DNA from: Diphasiastrum complanatum
Taxonomy: Eukaryota; Streptophyta; Lycopodiopsida; Lycopodiales; Lycopodiaceae
Assembly: GCA_029204225.1 (NCBI GenBank)
Contig: CM055102.1
Coordinates: 33,168,085-33,232,084, forward strand
Reading direction: 5' to 3'
Length of the DNA stretch: 64,000 nt
The translations under genes and the position numbers were made by a program. Below are positions 48,804 through 59,989 of this stretch, one piece after another. The notes under the pieces are model-generated. The model was not told where the DNA came from, searched no databases, and saw only the letters and a list, made by a program, of their open reading frames with translations. Position 1 is the stretch's first letter; every line of letters begins with the position of its first letter.

Positions 48804-49929
48804 CTCTGGATCGCATCTCCATAACCCTTTTCTCTTCCTCTTTTATTCTATTTCTTCGTAAAAAAAGGTAGCAATTCAGCCCTCAGAGCACACTCAAACA
48901 TATAACCAAAACCCAAATTCAACCCTTAAAACTTACCTCCAGCTCACCCTTGACAATCACCCACCCAAGAGTGTATACCCCAACATGAATGGCATTGCTT
49001 GCTTGCTGAGGCTTGGTGAACACTTAAAGAGCTCCTCTCATCCTTTCTCCGATGAGAGTGTGAAATTGATTGCCATGGTAGTAGTGGTCATCACCCTTGG
49101 ATGGGAGCTTGATTGCCATCACAATAGTCATTCACTATACACTCTACCAACAACTACACCATGGCTTGCCATGGCATCCTTCATTATAGACTCTCCTAAC
49201 AACTACGCCATGCACACCCTTAAATCATCCTTTATGAGTGTACTAGAGCTATCTTTATGTAATCTCAAGGGTTGGCTAGGTTGATTAGCTTGGCATCCAA
49301 AGTCTCTTTGGTCCCATGTTCAGGCCCCCCTTGGAAACCAACATGTATTTTTTATTAGCTTTTTTCTTACAAATTTCAACAACTCTACTTATCTAATATG
49401 ATGGACCCAAAGGTTACCCTTGCATGGAAACGAGGGAGTGCCACATTATGTGCCAGATTGTGGCGACTCAAGTATAGTTTGGATAGGAGGAGGGTCCATA
49501 TTCCAATGTGGATGAGATTAAAAATAAATTCTCTATGAGTGTCATGGCTCAGTTTGTGTGAGGCATCTAGGCATACATCGTACACTAGAATTAATGCAAA
49601 GAGATTTTTAAATCTAAACCTTTGTAGAATCATATGTGGTCATTGTCAGCTTAACAAAACAATGTAATCCACATATCTAATATATTGTACGTACCTATAA
49701 GAAATTGGACTTGACCCATCTCCATGTGCGTGTACCAACACAAGTATGCTCTATATTTGTTTGAAAGCGTTTACATGGATATTGTAAACACAAAAATAGT
49801 CCCATGGAGGATACAGTACATGCAATATCCATGCATGCAGTTACACATGTGGATCCTTGTTAGTTGAGTTAACTAAGTTAAGTGGACTTTCCATGCAACT
49901 CCACTGTAGGAATTCGAGTCTCTTTGATG
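48804..49929. other. Upstream region of the transporter gene
   Basis: On the minus strand 48804-48850 is purine-rich leader (GAAGAGAAAAGGGTTATGGAG). No strong TATA box was located. Plus-strand frames at 48985-49284 and elsewhere have no recognisable domain. It ends at the copia A LTR. Confidence 0.35.
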
Positions 49930-50253
49930 TAGGGAAACTGTGGCATGTTTTGCCATATTGTGAATATTGAGATTTTGGTGTTTTGGGCTCATTCTCTCTC
50001 TACCTGAGTTGTATGTGGTGATTTTCTCTCTCTACCCGAGAGCGGGCTGTTTTTCCCATGTTGAGCACTTAGAATTATTTCTGACATTCATTCCTCATAG
50101 TGAGAAGTTAGTTTTTTCAGTCTGTTGTATGCCATTGTGCTCTTGCCTTAGATTTTTCAAGTAATCTGTTCTTTGATCAATCTTGTGCAATCACAACACC
50201 TCAATAAGATCTTGTAAGGTGTGTGGTGAAGTTCACACATGCTAAAAACTTCA
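49930..50253 (+). repeat. 5' LTR of plus-strand copia A
   Basis: It runs from about TGTAGGGAAACTGTGGCATG to ...GCTAAAAACTTCA at 50253. The second half (50057-50253) recurs in reverse complement at 55318-55505. The left boundary is approximate. Confidence 0.65.
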
Positions 50254-50255
50254 TA

Positions 50256-50267
50256 TGGTATCAGAGC
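50256..50267 (+). other. Copia A primer-binding site
   Basis: TGGTATCAGAGC, the standard copia site for initiator tRNA-Met, two bases after the LTR end at 50253. Confidence 0.9.
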
Positions 50268-50965
50268 TTCATGATTTGAAGAGGTGAGGGGGTATACATC
50301 AGAACATTAGTGCTTTTGCTTGCAGGAACTCAGATTTGAGAGAGGAATCCAAACTCGTTGACAAACAAATCAAGCTTGATCTGCTCCAGATGAGCCTTGT
50401 ACGGATAGAGAGCTCAGGCGTGTGAAATCAGCCCTCTTTGTTTGAGTGCTACTTCTCAAGGAATGATCCAAACTTGATGTTCTATAGCTTGTTGGATAGG
50501 TATTGAAGAGTAGAATGTGTTGCTCAAGTTTTGAAATCAATTTGATTTGTTTAAGAGTTTTAGGCAATCAGAGATTTTGAGAGAGTACTCATCTCGTGGG
50601 ATATGCCAAAGTGAGCACACATCAGTCCTTTTCACCAATTTCTTCAATTTTCATTGTCAATCAAGTAGAATTGGATACATGTGAGTTTTGTGAGGTCTTA
50701 GACTTTTTATTTCACACAAATTATTGTGCCAGTTGAAAGTAAGTTCCTAGAGAGGTTTTCAGTTCTTTGAAACTCGTGGGAGAGATAGACTTCTTACTTG
50801 CATGTGCTTCATTTCAGTGATTGAAGCAAGATCCAAATTCAAGATAGATTGATTTTGTGTTGAGAGTTTGATCTCACATTCTGTTGCTAGATTTCATAGG
50901 TTGAATCAACATCACCAGTGTTAGATCCTAGGTTGAGATAGCAAGCAACATTTTCAACTTTATCT
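50268..50965 (+). other. Copia A untranslated leader
   Basis: It shares GTTCTATAGCTTGTTGGATA, AGAGAGTACTCATCTCGTGG and other text with the minus-strand copy (59460-59953). Noncoding. Confidence 0.7.
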
Positions 50966-53579
50966 TTGTCATTACTAGAATTTCTCATAGAGAAGATGTC
51001 TTCATCTGGTTCACATTTCTTGGATCACAGTGAGAGATTAACATCTTCCAATTATGCAATGTGGAAGATTAGAATGGAATCATTATTGATTCTACAGGAT
51101 GTAATGGACATTCTGAGTGGAGCTGAAGAAGAACCTGCAGCACCTAATGAAGCTGCAGCATTCAACAAAAGAACCAGAATTGCCCTTCATTTTATAAAAA
51201 TGAATGTAACAAATGAAGTGTTAAGAGAGATCGGTACATGCACCACTGCCAAGGAGGCTTGGGACACTCTAAAAACAATCTATGAAATTAAGAATACTTC
51301 TAGATTGCTTACACTTAAAAACCAAATCTTTCTAAGTTATCAGAGAGTAGATGAGAGTTCTTCATCTTATGTAATGAGAGTAAAGGATCTTCATTAAGGG
51401 TTAGCTGGTATTGGAGATGCTCTTAAAAACACTAAACTTGTTCAAGTAGTCCTTAATGGACTTAAAGATGAGTATGACAATATTGTGTAGACTTATGCTA
51501 TTAGGGAGGAACTTCCATCCTTGGAGACTCTACAAGGTGTTCTCATTGCTGAAGAAACAGGCAAGAGAACAAGATGTTGAGGATCAACAGACTTTCATTG
51601 AAAGATGGTGAAGATGACAAAGGACTCTTCATCAGAGACAAGTCAAGAGGCAAGGGCAAAGGTCAACAACACTTCAAGAAGGACAAAGCCAAAGAAGGTG
51701 GTGAGGATCAATCCTCACAAGTTGCAACATCCAGTGGCAAGAAGAAGCTGTCAAAAATCAAGTGTTTTTTCTGTAGCAAGAAAGACCACTATGCATCAAA
51801 TTGTTTCAAGAAGAAGAACCAATCTAAGCAAGCTAACCTTACTAAGGAGGATGAGTGTGAGGGTGTTGAGAGTGAAAGAGAGGATTCTTTAATGATGTCT
51901 AGCTTTTCATCTTTTCCTTTCAAGAATGAAGAAATCTGGTGGATAGATAGTGGGGCTAGTTCCCATATGTCTAGTTCTAGAAACTCTTTCACAAGTCTCA
52001 TGCCATATCTAGGTGCAAAAGATCAATCTATACTGCTAATGATGTAGAATTGAAGGAATAGGAGGTATTCCACTGCATGCATCATCATCAAAATCTTTTT
52101 GTTTGCATGATGTACTTTATGTACCTAGACTAACCAAAAATCTCATTAGTGTAGGACAGTTGTTTGATAGTGGATTGGATGTCAAGTTTTATGTTGACAA
52201 GTGTATAATCCTAAGAGAAAATGAAGCTATTGCTAGAGGATCTAGAATTGGAAAATTATACAAACTAGATTCTAGGGAGAGTGCTAACATTTCATATATT
52301 GCTTATGAGACCAACGTCCTTCAGGAGGATCTATGGCATAACAGATTGGGTCATCCTAATTTCAAAGCCATGCAATCTATGGTCAAGGAAGGAAAAGTTG
52401 TTGGACTACCAAAGACACTGTCAAAGGAGCTTCAACCTTGTGAAGCTTGTGTTTTGGCAAAATCACACAGAAGGCCTTTTCCAAGATCAAGCATCAAAAC
52501 ACAACATCCATTTGAACTCCTGCACTCTGATGTTCATTTCTCTTCAACCAAGAGCAAAGGAGGAGCAAATTGCTTTGTTTCCTTTGTAGATGATTGTACA
52601 AGATATTCTTGGATCTATATGTTGTCTTCTAAAGCCATGGTTTATGATGCTTTCCTTACTTTCAAAGCTTATGTAGAAAAGCAGTTTACTTTCAAGTTGA
52701 AAGCTTTGAGAAGTGATAGTGGAGGCGAATACGCCTCCAACAAGTTTAAAGACTTTTGTGAGAGAGAAAGAATACAAAGAGAATTTTCTTGTTCTTATAC
52801 TCCTCAGCAACTCAAGCACCTACACCAAGAAGATCTACAAGAGAAAGATATGAGCCAAGAAGCCTCCTCACATATGATGAGGAAGGAAGGCAAGTGGAAG
52901 GTGAAACTTCCTATCATGCTCTCTTCATATCAGATGAAGAGCCTAAAGATGTCCAAGAAGCACTTCAATCCAAGGAGTGGGTTGAAGCAATGACCCAAGA
53001 GTTTGAAGCCTTGATGTCAAACAACACATGGGAGCTTGTGGATCCACCAAACAACATGCATGTGATTGGATGTAAGTGGGTTTTTAGGATCAAGCATAAT
53101 AATGATGGATCTATCAACAAATATAAAGCAAGACTTTGTGCTAAAGGCTACTCTAAAATCAAAGGTCTTGACTATGAAGACACCTTTGCACCAGTTGCAA
53201 AAATGGTAACAATCAGAATACTTACATCTCTTGCATGTTATCACGATTGGAGGATGTTTCAGCTTGATGTTTCTAATGCCTTTCTCAAGGGTTACCTTGA
53301 GGAGGAGATTTACATGGAGCAACCACCTAGATTTGTGAAAGAAGGTGAAGAATCAAAAGTGTGTCTTTTGTTCAAAAGTCTCTATGGACTGAAACAAGCA
53401 CCAAGGTCTTGGTATGCAAGGCTAAACTCCTATCTCATATCACTCGGATTTTGTCTTAGTGAATATGACCCCTTTTTGTATATTAAGTTTGTAAATAGCT
53501 TTGTAGTTATTCTTCTCATCTATGTAGATGATATCATTCTTTGTGGAAATAATGAGAAGCTAGTTGAAGAAACTAAGTA
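50966..53579 (+). pseudogene. Copia A plus-strand copy, integrase fused to RT, 3' end missing
   Basis: Gag: HFLDHSERLTSSNYAMWKIR, then stops near 51397 (CAA to TAA against the sister copy) and 51490 (CAG to TAG). Zinc knuckle CFFCSKKDHYASNC; protease WWIDSGASSHMSS; pre-integrase LWHNRLGHPNFKAM; integrase HSDVHFS, FVDDCTRYSW and RSDSGGEY. After SCSYTPQQ (about 52809) the sequence jumps to PTPRRSTRERYEP, losing the catalytic Glu block (NGVAERKN) and about 0.6 kb. RT in a new frame has FQLDVSNAFLKGYLEEEIYM, LKQAPRSWY and LIYVDDIILCGNN, then is cut at 53579 after VEETK. RNase H and the 3' LTR are absent. Confidence 0.9.
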
Positions 53580-53580
53580 A

Positions 53581-54832
53581 TTAGATCACTAAGACCACCA
53601 GTCATATGCATCTAAGACTTCCACTTTTGTCCCCCTTCCAAAAATGGTTCAAGTTAAAAAAAAAAACCCAAATTTGTACTAGGAGAAATTTCAATTTGGT
53701 ATCAGTAACTTAACAACTAATTAACCAGACAGTTTTGACTCTTCAAACATTAAGTTCCGCACTATATTCCTAGCAAATCCCCTTATGGATCAGCACAAAA
53801 AACTATTCCAACTAGATTTACAACATTCTTGGTCTTTATTGATCCCCAAAATAAGAAATGTTCCATAATTGACATATTCACAAAATCTTCAACTAAAAGT
53901 GAGATTCAGAAAAACAAAATCAGATGCTAATGAGTGCAAGACAATAGCAGATAGAAACCGCGCACTCTAAGCTGGCTCTGAGTAACTGAGAATAAGTCTG
54001 ATAATAAGTAGCTCTTTTGATAAGCAATAGTGCAATAGCAACTCCAAATAAATCTCTAAAAGACTGAGCTAGAATGCTCAAGAGAGTTCAAGCTTGAAAG
54101 CTTGATAGAGAGCTAACTACAATACTTTCTGATTGTGAATGATCTGCTTGATAAGGGTGCAGGAAGCGTCGTGTAATAACACTCAGCTCCTTCACAATTC
54201 ACAATGTTGATGCGTCGCTTCAAGATTTGTTCACTTGATAAAAAGTATGAATATGAACAGCTATATATACTAAGCAATTAGGTCGTCAAATGCGATTGCC
54301 AGTTGGCAGGCGTCCGCTGGCATTCATCCAGTTCAGAAATTGATTGCTGATAGGCGGTGGAAATTGGTCGTAAACAGTCTGTCTACATAAATGAACTAGA
54401 ATTGTCATTCTATAGAAATGAATTAAAACTGCCACAGGCAGGCGGTGTCGCAAAAAGACGACAGTGTTGGATTTTTGCAAAAAAAAGCGACAGTGCTCTT
54501 AAACCTGATTTAGAGTTGTCCCACACTTTGCTAGAGTCATTTCCTTAACATTTGAGGCACTTAGAAAAATGCAAAAAATGCGACTCTGCATTTTTACTCG
54601 TGATTCCTGTCAGGAAAAATGCGAAAAAGACGACACTGCATTTTTACACGGATTCATGACAGGCGATAAATGCGACACTGTTGTCAAACTCTGTGTATTT
54701 CTGCAGACTGTGTAAAAACACTTGTAATTCTGCAGACTGTATAGAAACATGGGAAAGTCCGCAGAACTGGATAAACAATGGATGAAGATTAAAACCGGTT
54801 AGTCGATTAGTAAAAAGAAGAATAATCCAACA
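53581..54832 (-). repeat. 3' LTR of copia B (minus strand), outer end not fixed
   Basis: The minus strand has a purine tract AGGGAGAG at 54840-54833, followed by TGTTGGATTATTC at 54832, the usual start of a copia 3' LTR. A TATA-like AGTATATATAGCTG lies near 54270. The LTR must end somewhere above 53580; repeated AAAAATGCG(A/G)... words at 54560-54680 lie inside it. Confidence 0.6.
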
Positions 54833-55317
54833 CTCTCCCTTAATCTGAATCCTTGAATGCCTTAACCTTCAAACTTAGTTCTGCACAGAATCTTCTGTGT
54901 GCTTCCAAACTTAATGCTTTGGTAAAAATATCTACTGTCATATCTTGCATTCTACAATACTGCAATCTAAACCTCTTCGTTGAGAACTTTGCTTCTGACG
55001 AAATGATACTTCAGTTCAATGTGCTTACTCCTAGAATGAAATCTAGTGTTGGCTGATAAAGCAATGGCACTTTGATAATCACAAAATAATGTCGTCGGAG
55101 CATATTGATTCAGACCGATATCTGAGAGTAAGTTTCTCAACCAAATTGCTTCCTTTGTAGCTTGAGAGGCTGCGATATACTTTGATTCAGTGGAAGATAG
55201 AGCTACCGAAGATTGCTTGCAACTGTTCCAGGAAATTGGACCATTGCTGAGGAAAAATGTAAATCCAGAAGTGGATTTACAAGTGTCTAATCTCCTGCCC
55301 AACTTGCATTTGTGTTG
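54833..55317 (-). pseudogene. Copia B RNase H fragment
   Basis: From 55317 on the minus strand: CKSTSGFTFFLSNGPISWNS, KQSSVALSSTESKYIAAS (catalytic Glu in STES), ATKEAIWLRNLLSDIG, then RFHSRSKHIELKYHFVR to about 54967, and a decayed 3' end. The upstream part was displaced by the insertion of copia A, whose LTR ends exactly at 55318. Confidence 0.85.
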
Positions 55318-55505
55318 TGAAGTTTTTAGCACGCGTGAACTTCACCACACACCTTACAGGATCTTACTGAGGTGTTGTGATTGCATAAGATTGATTAAAG
55401 AACAGATTACCTGAAAAATCTAAGAGCACAATGGCATACATCTGACAAAAAAAATTAACTTTTCACTATGAGGAATGAATGTCAGAAATAATTCTAAGTG
55501 CTCAG
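55318..55505 (-). repeat. Truncated 3' LTR of minus-strand copia A
   Basis: The reverse complement matches 50057-50253, ending GCTAAAAACTTCA at 55318. The first half of the LTR and the polypurine tract are missing: the coding end runs directly into mid-LTR sequence (CTGAGCACTTAGAATTATTT). Confidence 0.8.
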
Positions 55506-56299
55506 TATGAGAAAAGTCCTATCCAACATAGACTTCGAAATTAGGCCAAGATTAGACCTCATCTTGATAAAGACATTCTTGAGTAATGGCTTGGTAAGAA
55601 GATCTGCAACACAATTTGAAGATCCAACATGCTCCAATAAGATCTCTCTCCCAATGACCTTTTCTCTTACAAAATGATGAGCTACCTTGATGTGTTTTCT
55701 CCTTGCATGGAACACAGGATTATTTGCAAGAGCCTGAGTTGAAATGTTATCATTCTTGATAATTGGAAGGTCTTTATCTCCATAACACTTTAGCTCCAAA
55801 AGTAGTCTTTTGATCCACAAAACCTCCTTTGTTGTGGTTGTAAGAGATTTGTACTCAGCTTCACAAGATGATAAGGATATAGTTGCTTGCTTCTTTGATA
55901 GCCAAGAAACTAAGTTCCCTCCAAGAAAAATTGTGTAAACACTTGTGGATTTTCTATCCAACCTGTCTCCTGCAAAATCTGAATCTGAAAAAGCAACCAA
56001 AGTCAGACCTTCTCCTTATTGAATAATCCATAATCTAAGGTAGAAGATATATACCTCAAGATTCTTTTATCCAACTTCCAATGATATAACTTTGGATCTT
56101 GCATGTGTTGACTTAGCTTATGCACACTAAAGCTTAGATCAGGCCTAGTCACTGTTAACCGTATAAGTGAGCCAATAAGACTCCTATAAAGAGTGATGTC
56201 TACAAAGGAATTTTCATCATCTTTCATAGGAACTTTTACAATGTGCTCCATTGGTGTATCTATGCCTTTACAGTTTTCCATTTGGAATTTCTTGAGCAT
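55494..56299 (-). pseudogene. Copia A minus copy: RNase H
   Basis: 56299-56003: TLYRSLIGSLIRLTVTRPDL and LSQHMQDPKLYHWKLDKRIL. 56000-55494: FSDSDFAGDRLDRKSTSVYT (first Asp), [20 protein letters not shown] (Glu), KHIKVAHHFVREKV and NCVADLLTKPLLKNVF. One frameshift separates the parts, near 56001. This is the RNase H that the plus-strand copy lacks. Confidence 0.88.
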
Positions 56300-56361
56300 G
56301 GAAAGTGCATATCTACTTTGACTTATAAAGCCTTGACCTTTTCAAAAATCTATTTCAAGGC

Positions 56362-57442
56362 CTAAAATATAGTGAAGAACATACTACCAAGTGCATGCTT
56401 AGTTTCTTCAACTAGCTTCTCATTATTTCCACAAAGAATGATATCATCTACATAGATGAGAAGAATAATTAAAAAATTATCTACAAATTTATAATAAAGA
56501 GAGAGGTCATATTCACTGAGACAAAATTTGAGTGATATGAGATTGGAGTTGAGCCTTACATACCAAGACCTTGGTGCTTGTTTTAGTCCATAGAGACTTT
56601 TGAACAAAAGACAAACTTTTGATTCTTCACCTTCTTTCACAAAACCAGGAGGTTGCTCCATGTAAATCTCCTCCTCAAGGCAACCGTTGAGAAAGGCACT
56701 AGAAACATCAAGCTGAAACATTCTCCAATTGTGAAAACATGCAAGAGATATAAGTTTTCTAATTGTTACCATTTTTGCAACTAGTGCAAAGGTGTCTTCA
56801 TAGTCAAGACCTTTGATTTGAGAGTAGCCTTTGGCACAAAGTCTTGCTTTATATTTATTGATAGATCCATCATTATTATACTTGATTATGAAAACCCACT
56901 TACATCCAATCACATGCATGTTGTCTGGTGGATCCACAAGCTCCCATGTGTTGTTTGACATCAAGGCTTCAAACTCTTGGGTCATTGTTTCAACTCACAT
57001 CTTGGATTGAAGTGCTTCTTGGACATCTTTAGGCTCTTCATCTGATATGAAGAGAGCATGATAGGAAGTTTCACCTTCAACTTGCCTTCCTTCCTCATCA
57101 TATGTGAGCCTTCTTGGCTCAAATCTTTCTCTTGTAGATCTTCTTGGTGTGGGTGTTTGAAGTTGCTCCTCCTCAAGCCTTGGCCTCACCACTTCTTGAG
57201 CAGCATCAAGATTCCAAGTTAAACTTCTGATCTTCATGAAAGGTCACATCTCTACTAACAACATTCTTGTCAATAGAGGAAATATATACTTTGTATGCTT
57301 TTTTAGTAGATGCATATCCTACAAAGATTTCTTTAACGGCACTAGGATCTTCCTTCTTCCTAGTCTCTAAAGGTACATGCACAAAGCATACACAGCCAAA
57401 AATCCTAAGATGATCTACCTTAGGCTTTTTCTTATACAACAT
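56362..57442 (-). pseudogene. Copia A minus copy: integrase end and reverse transcriptase
   Basis: 57442-57206: LYKKKPKVDHLRIFGCVCFV, integrase C-terminal part. 57237-56995: linker PTPRRSTRERFEPR. 56985-56362: RVT_2 with MTQEFEALMSNNTWELVDPP, CKWVFIIKYNNDGSINKYKA, FQLDVSSAFLNGCLEEEIYM, LKQAPRSWY and ILLIYVDDIILCGNN (intact YVDD). It ends EETKHALGSMFF. Small frameshifts near 57210 and 56990 break continuity. Confidence 0.9.
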
Positions 57443-57521
57443 CTCAAAATGGTGTTCTTCCTTCTATTGCAAGATTAGGAAGCCTATAACAAAGATAGTT
57501 TGCACATGCAACTGCTTAGCT

Positions 57522-58534
57522 TCAAAATTCTTTAAGCAGAGAAGCTTCTAGCCTGATGGCTTTTGCACATTCACACAAAGTTCTATTTTTTCTCTCAGCA
57601 ACTCCATTTTGCTGAGGAGTATATGAACAAGAAAATTCTCTTTGTATTCCCTCTCTCTCACAAAAGTCTTTAAACTTATTGAAGGTGTATTCTCCTCCAC
57701 TATCACTTCTCAAAGCTTTCAACTTGAAAGAAAACTGCTTTTCTACATAGGCTTTGAAAGTAAGGAAAACAACATAAACCATGGCTTTAGAAGACAGTAT
57801 ATAGATCCAAGAATATCTTTTATACTCATCTACAAAGAAAACAAAGCAATTTTCTCCTCCTTTGCTCTTGGTTGAAGAGAAATGAACATCAGAGTGCACG
57901 AGTTCAAATGGTTGCTTTGTTTTGATGCTTGATCAAGGAAAAGATCTTCTGTGAGATTTTGCCAAAACACAAGCTTCACAAGGTTGAAGCTCCTTTGATA
58001 GTGTCTTTGGTAGTCCAACATCTTTTCCTTCCTTGACCATAGATTGCATGGCTTTGAAATTGGGATGTCCAATCTCTTATTCCACAGATCCTCCTGAAGA
58101 ACCTTGGTCTCATAAGCAATATTTGAAATGTTAGCACTCTCCCTAGAATCTAGTTTGTACAACTTTCCAATTCTAGATCCTTTAGCAATAACCTCATTTT
58201 CTCTTGAGATTATACACTTGTCAACTTGAAACTTGACATCCAATCCACTATCAAACAACTGTCTTACTTTAATGAGATTTTTGGTTAGTCTAGGTACATA
58301 GAGTATGTCATGCAAGCAAAATGACTTTGATGATGATGCATGTAGTGGAATACTACCTATTCCTTCAATTCTACACTCTACATCATCAGCAGTATAGATT
58401 GATCTTTTTGCACCTAGATATGGCATGAGACTTGTGAAAGAGTTTCTAGAACTAGACATATGGGAACTAGCCCCACTATCTATCCACCAGACTTCTTCAT
58501 TCTTGAAAGGAAAAGATGAAAAACTAGACATCAT
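57522..58534 (-). pseudogene. Copia A minus copy: protease, pre-integrase and integrase core
   Basis: 58534: VWWIDSGASSHMSSSRNSF (catalytic DSG), LHDILYVPRLTKNLI, then a pre-integrase block with one frameshift. 57899-57522: HSDVHFSSTKSKGGENCFVF, ALRSDSGGEYTF and YTPQQNGVAERKNRTLCECA, so D, D and E of the integrase triad are all visible, unlike in the plus-strand copy. It ends SLLKEF where an internal base change stops the frame. Confidence 0.9.
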
Positions 58535-58610
58535 TAAAGAATCCTCTCTTTCACTCTCAACACCCTCACACTCATCCTCATTAGTAAGGTTAGCTTGCTT
58601 AGATTGTTAT

Positions 58611-59459
58611 CTACTTGAAACAGTTTGATGCATAGTGGCCTTTCTTGCCATAGGAAAAACACTTGATCTTTGACAGCTTCTTCTTGCCACTGGATGTTGC
58701 AACTTGTGAGGACTGATCCTCACCACCTTCTTTGGCTTTGACCTTCTTCAAGTGCTGTTGACCTTTGCCCTTGCCTCTTGACTTGTCTCTGATGAAGAGT
58801 GCTTTGTCATCTCCACCATCTTTCAATGAAAGTTTGTTGATCCTCAACATCTTGTTCTCTTGTCTGTTTTCTTCAGCAATGAGAACACCTTGTAGTGTCT
58901 CCAAGGATGGAAGTTCCTCCCTGACAGCATAAGTCTGCACAATATTGTCATACTCAGCTCTAAGTCCATTGAGGACTACTTGAACAAGTTCAATGTTCTT
59001 AAGAGCATCTCCAATACCAGCTAACTCTTGATGAAGATCCTTTACTCTCATTACATATGATGAAGCACTCTCATCTACTCTCTGATAACTTAGAAAGATT
59101 TGGTTTCTAAGTGTAAGCAATCTAGAAGTATTCTTAATTTCATAGATTGTTTTGAATGTGTCCCAAGCCTCCTTGGCAGTGGTGTATGTACCAATCTCTC
59201 TTAACACTTCATTTGTTACATTTAATTTTATAAAATGAAGGGCAATTCTGGTTCTTTTGTTGAATGCTGCAGCTTCATTAGGTGCTGCAGGTTCTTCTTC
59301 AGCTCCACTCAGAATGTCCATTACATCCTGTAGAATCAATAATGATTCCATTCTAATCTTCCACATTGCATAATTGGAAGATGTTAATCTCTCACTGTGA
59401 TCCAAGAAATGTGAACCAGATGAAGACATCTTCTCTATGAGAAATTCTAGTAATGACAA
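58611..59459 (-). CDS. Copia A minus copy: Gag, 282 residues, open frame
   Basis: This is the longest uninterrupted copia frame here. It starts MSLLEFLIEKMSSSGSHFLD at 59459; the second Met (MSSSG) may be the true start. UBN2-type Gag: RLTSSNYAMWKIRMESLLIL, then AKEAWDTFKTIYEIKNTSRL, ELAGIGDALKNIELVQVVLN, EELPSLETLQGVLIAEENRQ, a basic GKGKGQQHLKK segment and a zinc knuckle KCFSYGKKGHYASNCF, where the second Cys of CxxC is Tyr. A stop follows the knuckle at 58611. It shows the intact version of the two nonsense sites in the plus-strand copy. Confidence 0.85.
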   Translation of the reverse strand: MSLLEFLIEKMSSSGSHFLDHSERLTSSNYAMWKIRMESLLILQDVMDILSGAEEEPAAPNEAAAFNKRTRIALHFIKLNVTNEVLREIGTYTTAKEAWDTFKTIYEIKNTSRLLTLRNQIFLSYQRVDESASSYVMRVKDLHQELAGIGDALKNIELVQVVLNGLRAEYDNIVQTYAVREELPSLETLQGVLIAEENRQENKMLRINKLSLKDGGDDKALFIRDKSRGKGKGQQHLKKVKAKEGGEDQSSQVATSSGKKKLSKIKCFSYGKKGHYASNCFK

Positions 59460-59953
59460 AGATAAAGTTGAAAATGCTGCTTGCTATCTCAACCTAGGAT
59501 CTAACACTGGTGATGTTGATTCAACCTATGAAATCTAGCAACAGAATGTGAGATCAAACTCTCAACACAAAATCAATCTATCTTGAATTTGGATCTTGCT
59601 TCAATCACTGAAATGAAGCACATGCAAGTAAGAAGTCTATCTCTCCCACGAGTTTCAAAGAACTGAAAACCTCTCTAGGAACTTACTTTCAACTGGCACA
59701 GTAATTTGTGTGAAATAAAAAGTCTAAGACCTCACAAAACTCACATCTATCCAATTCTACTTGATTGACAATGAAAATTGAAGAAATTGGTGAAAAGGAT
59801 TGACATGTGCTCACTTTGGCATATTCCACGAGATGAGTACTCTCTCAAACTCTTTGATTGCCTAAAACTCTTCTAAAAACAAATCAAATCGATTTAGAAA
59901 CTCGATCAACTCATTCTACTCTTCAATACCTATCCAACAAGCTATAGAACATC
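59460..59953 (-). other. Leader of minus-strand copia A
   Basis: Reverse complement of much of 50490-50965. Homology stops near 59953, so the 5' LTR of this copy is missing, replaced by the gypsy sequence. Confidence 0.7.
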
Positions 59954-59989
59954 AAACGACAACTTTAAAAGATGGACAAGGATACGTCA

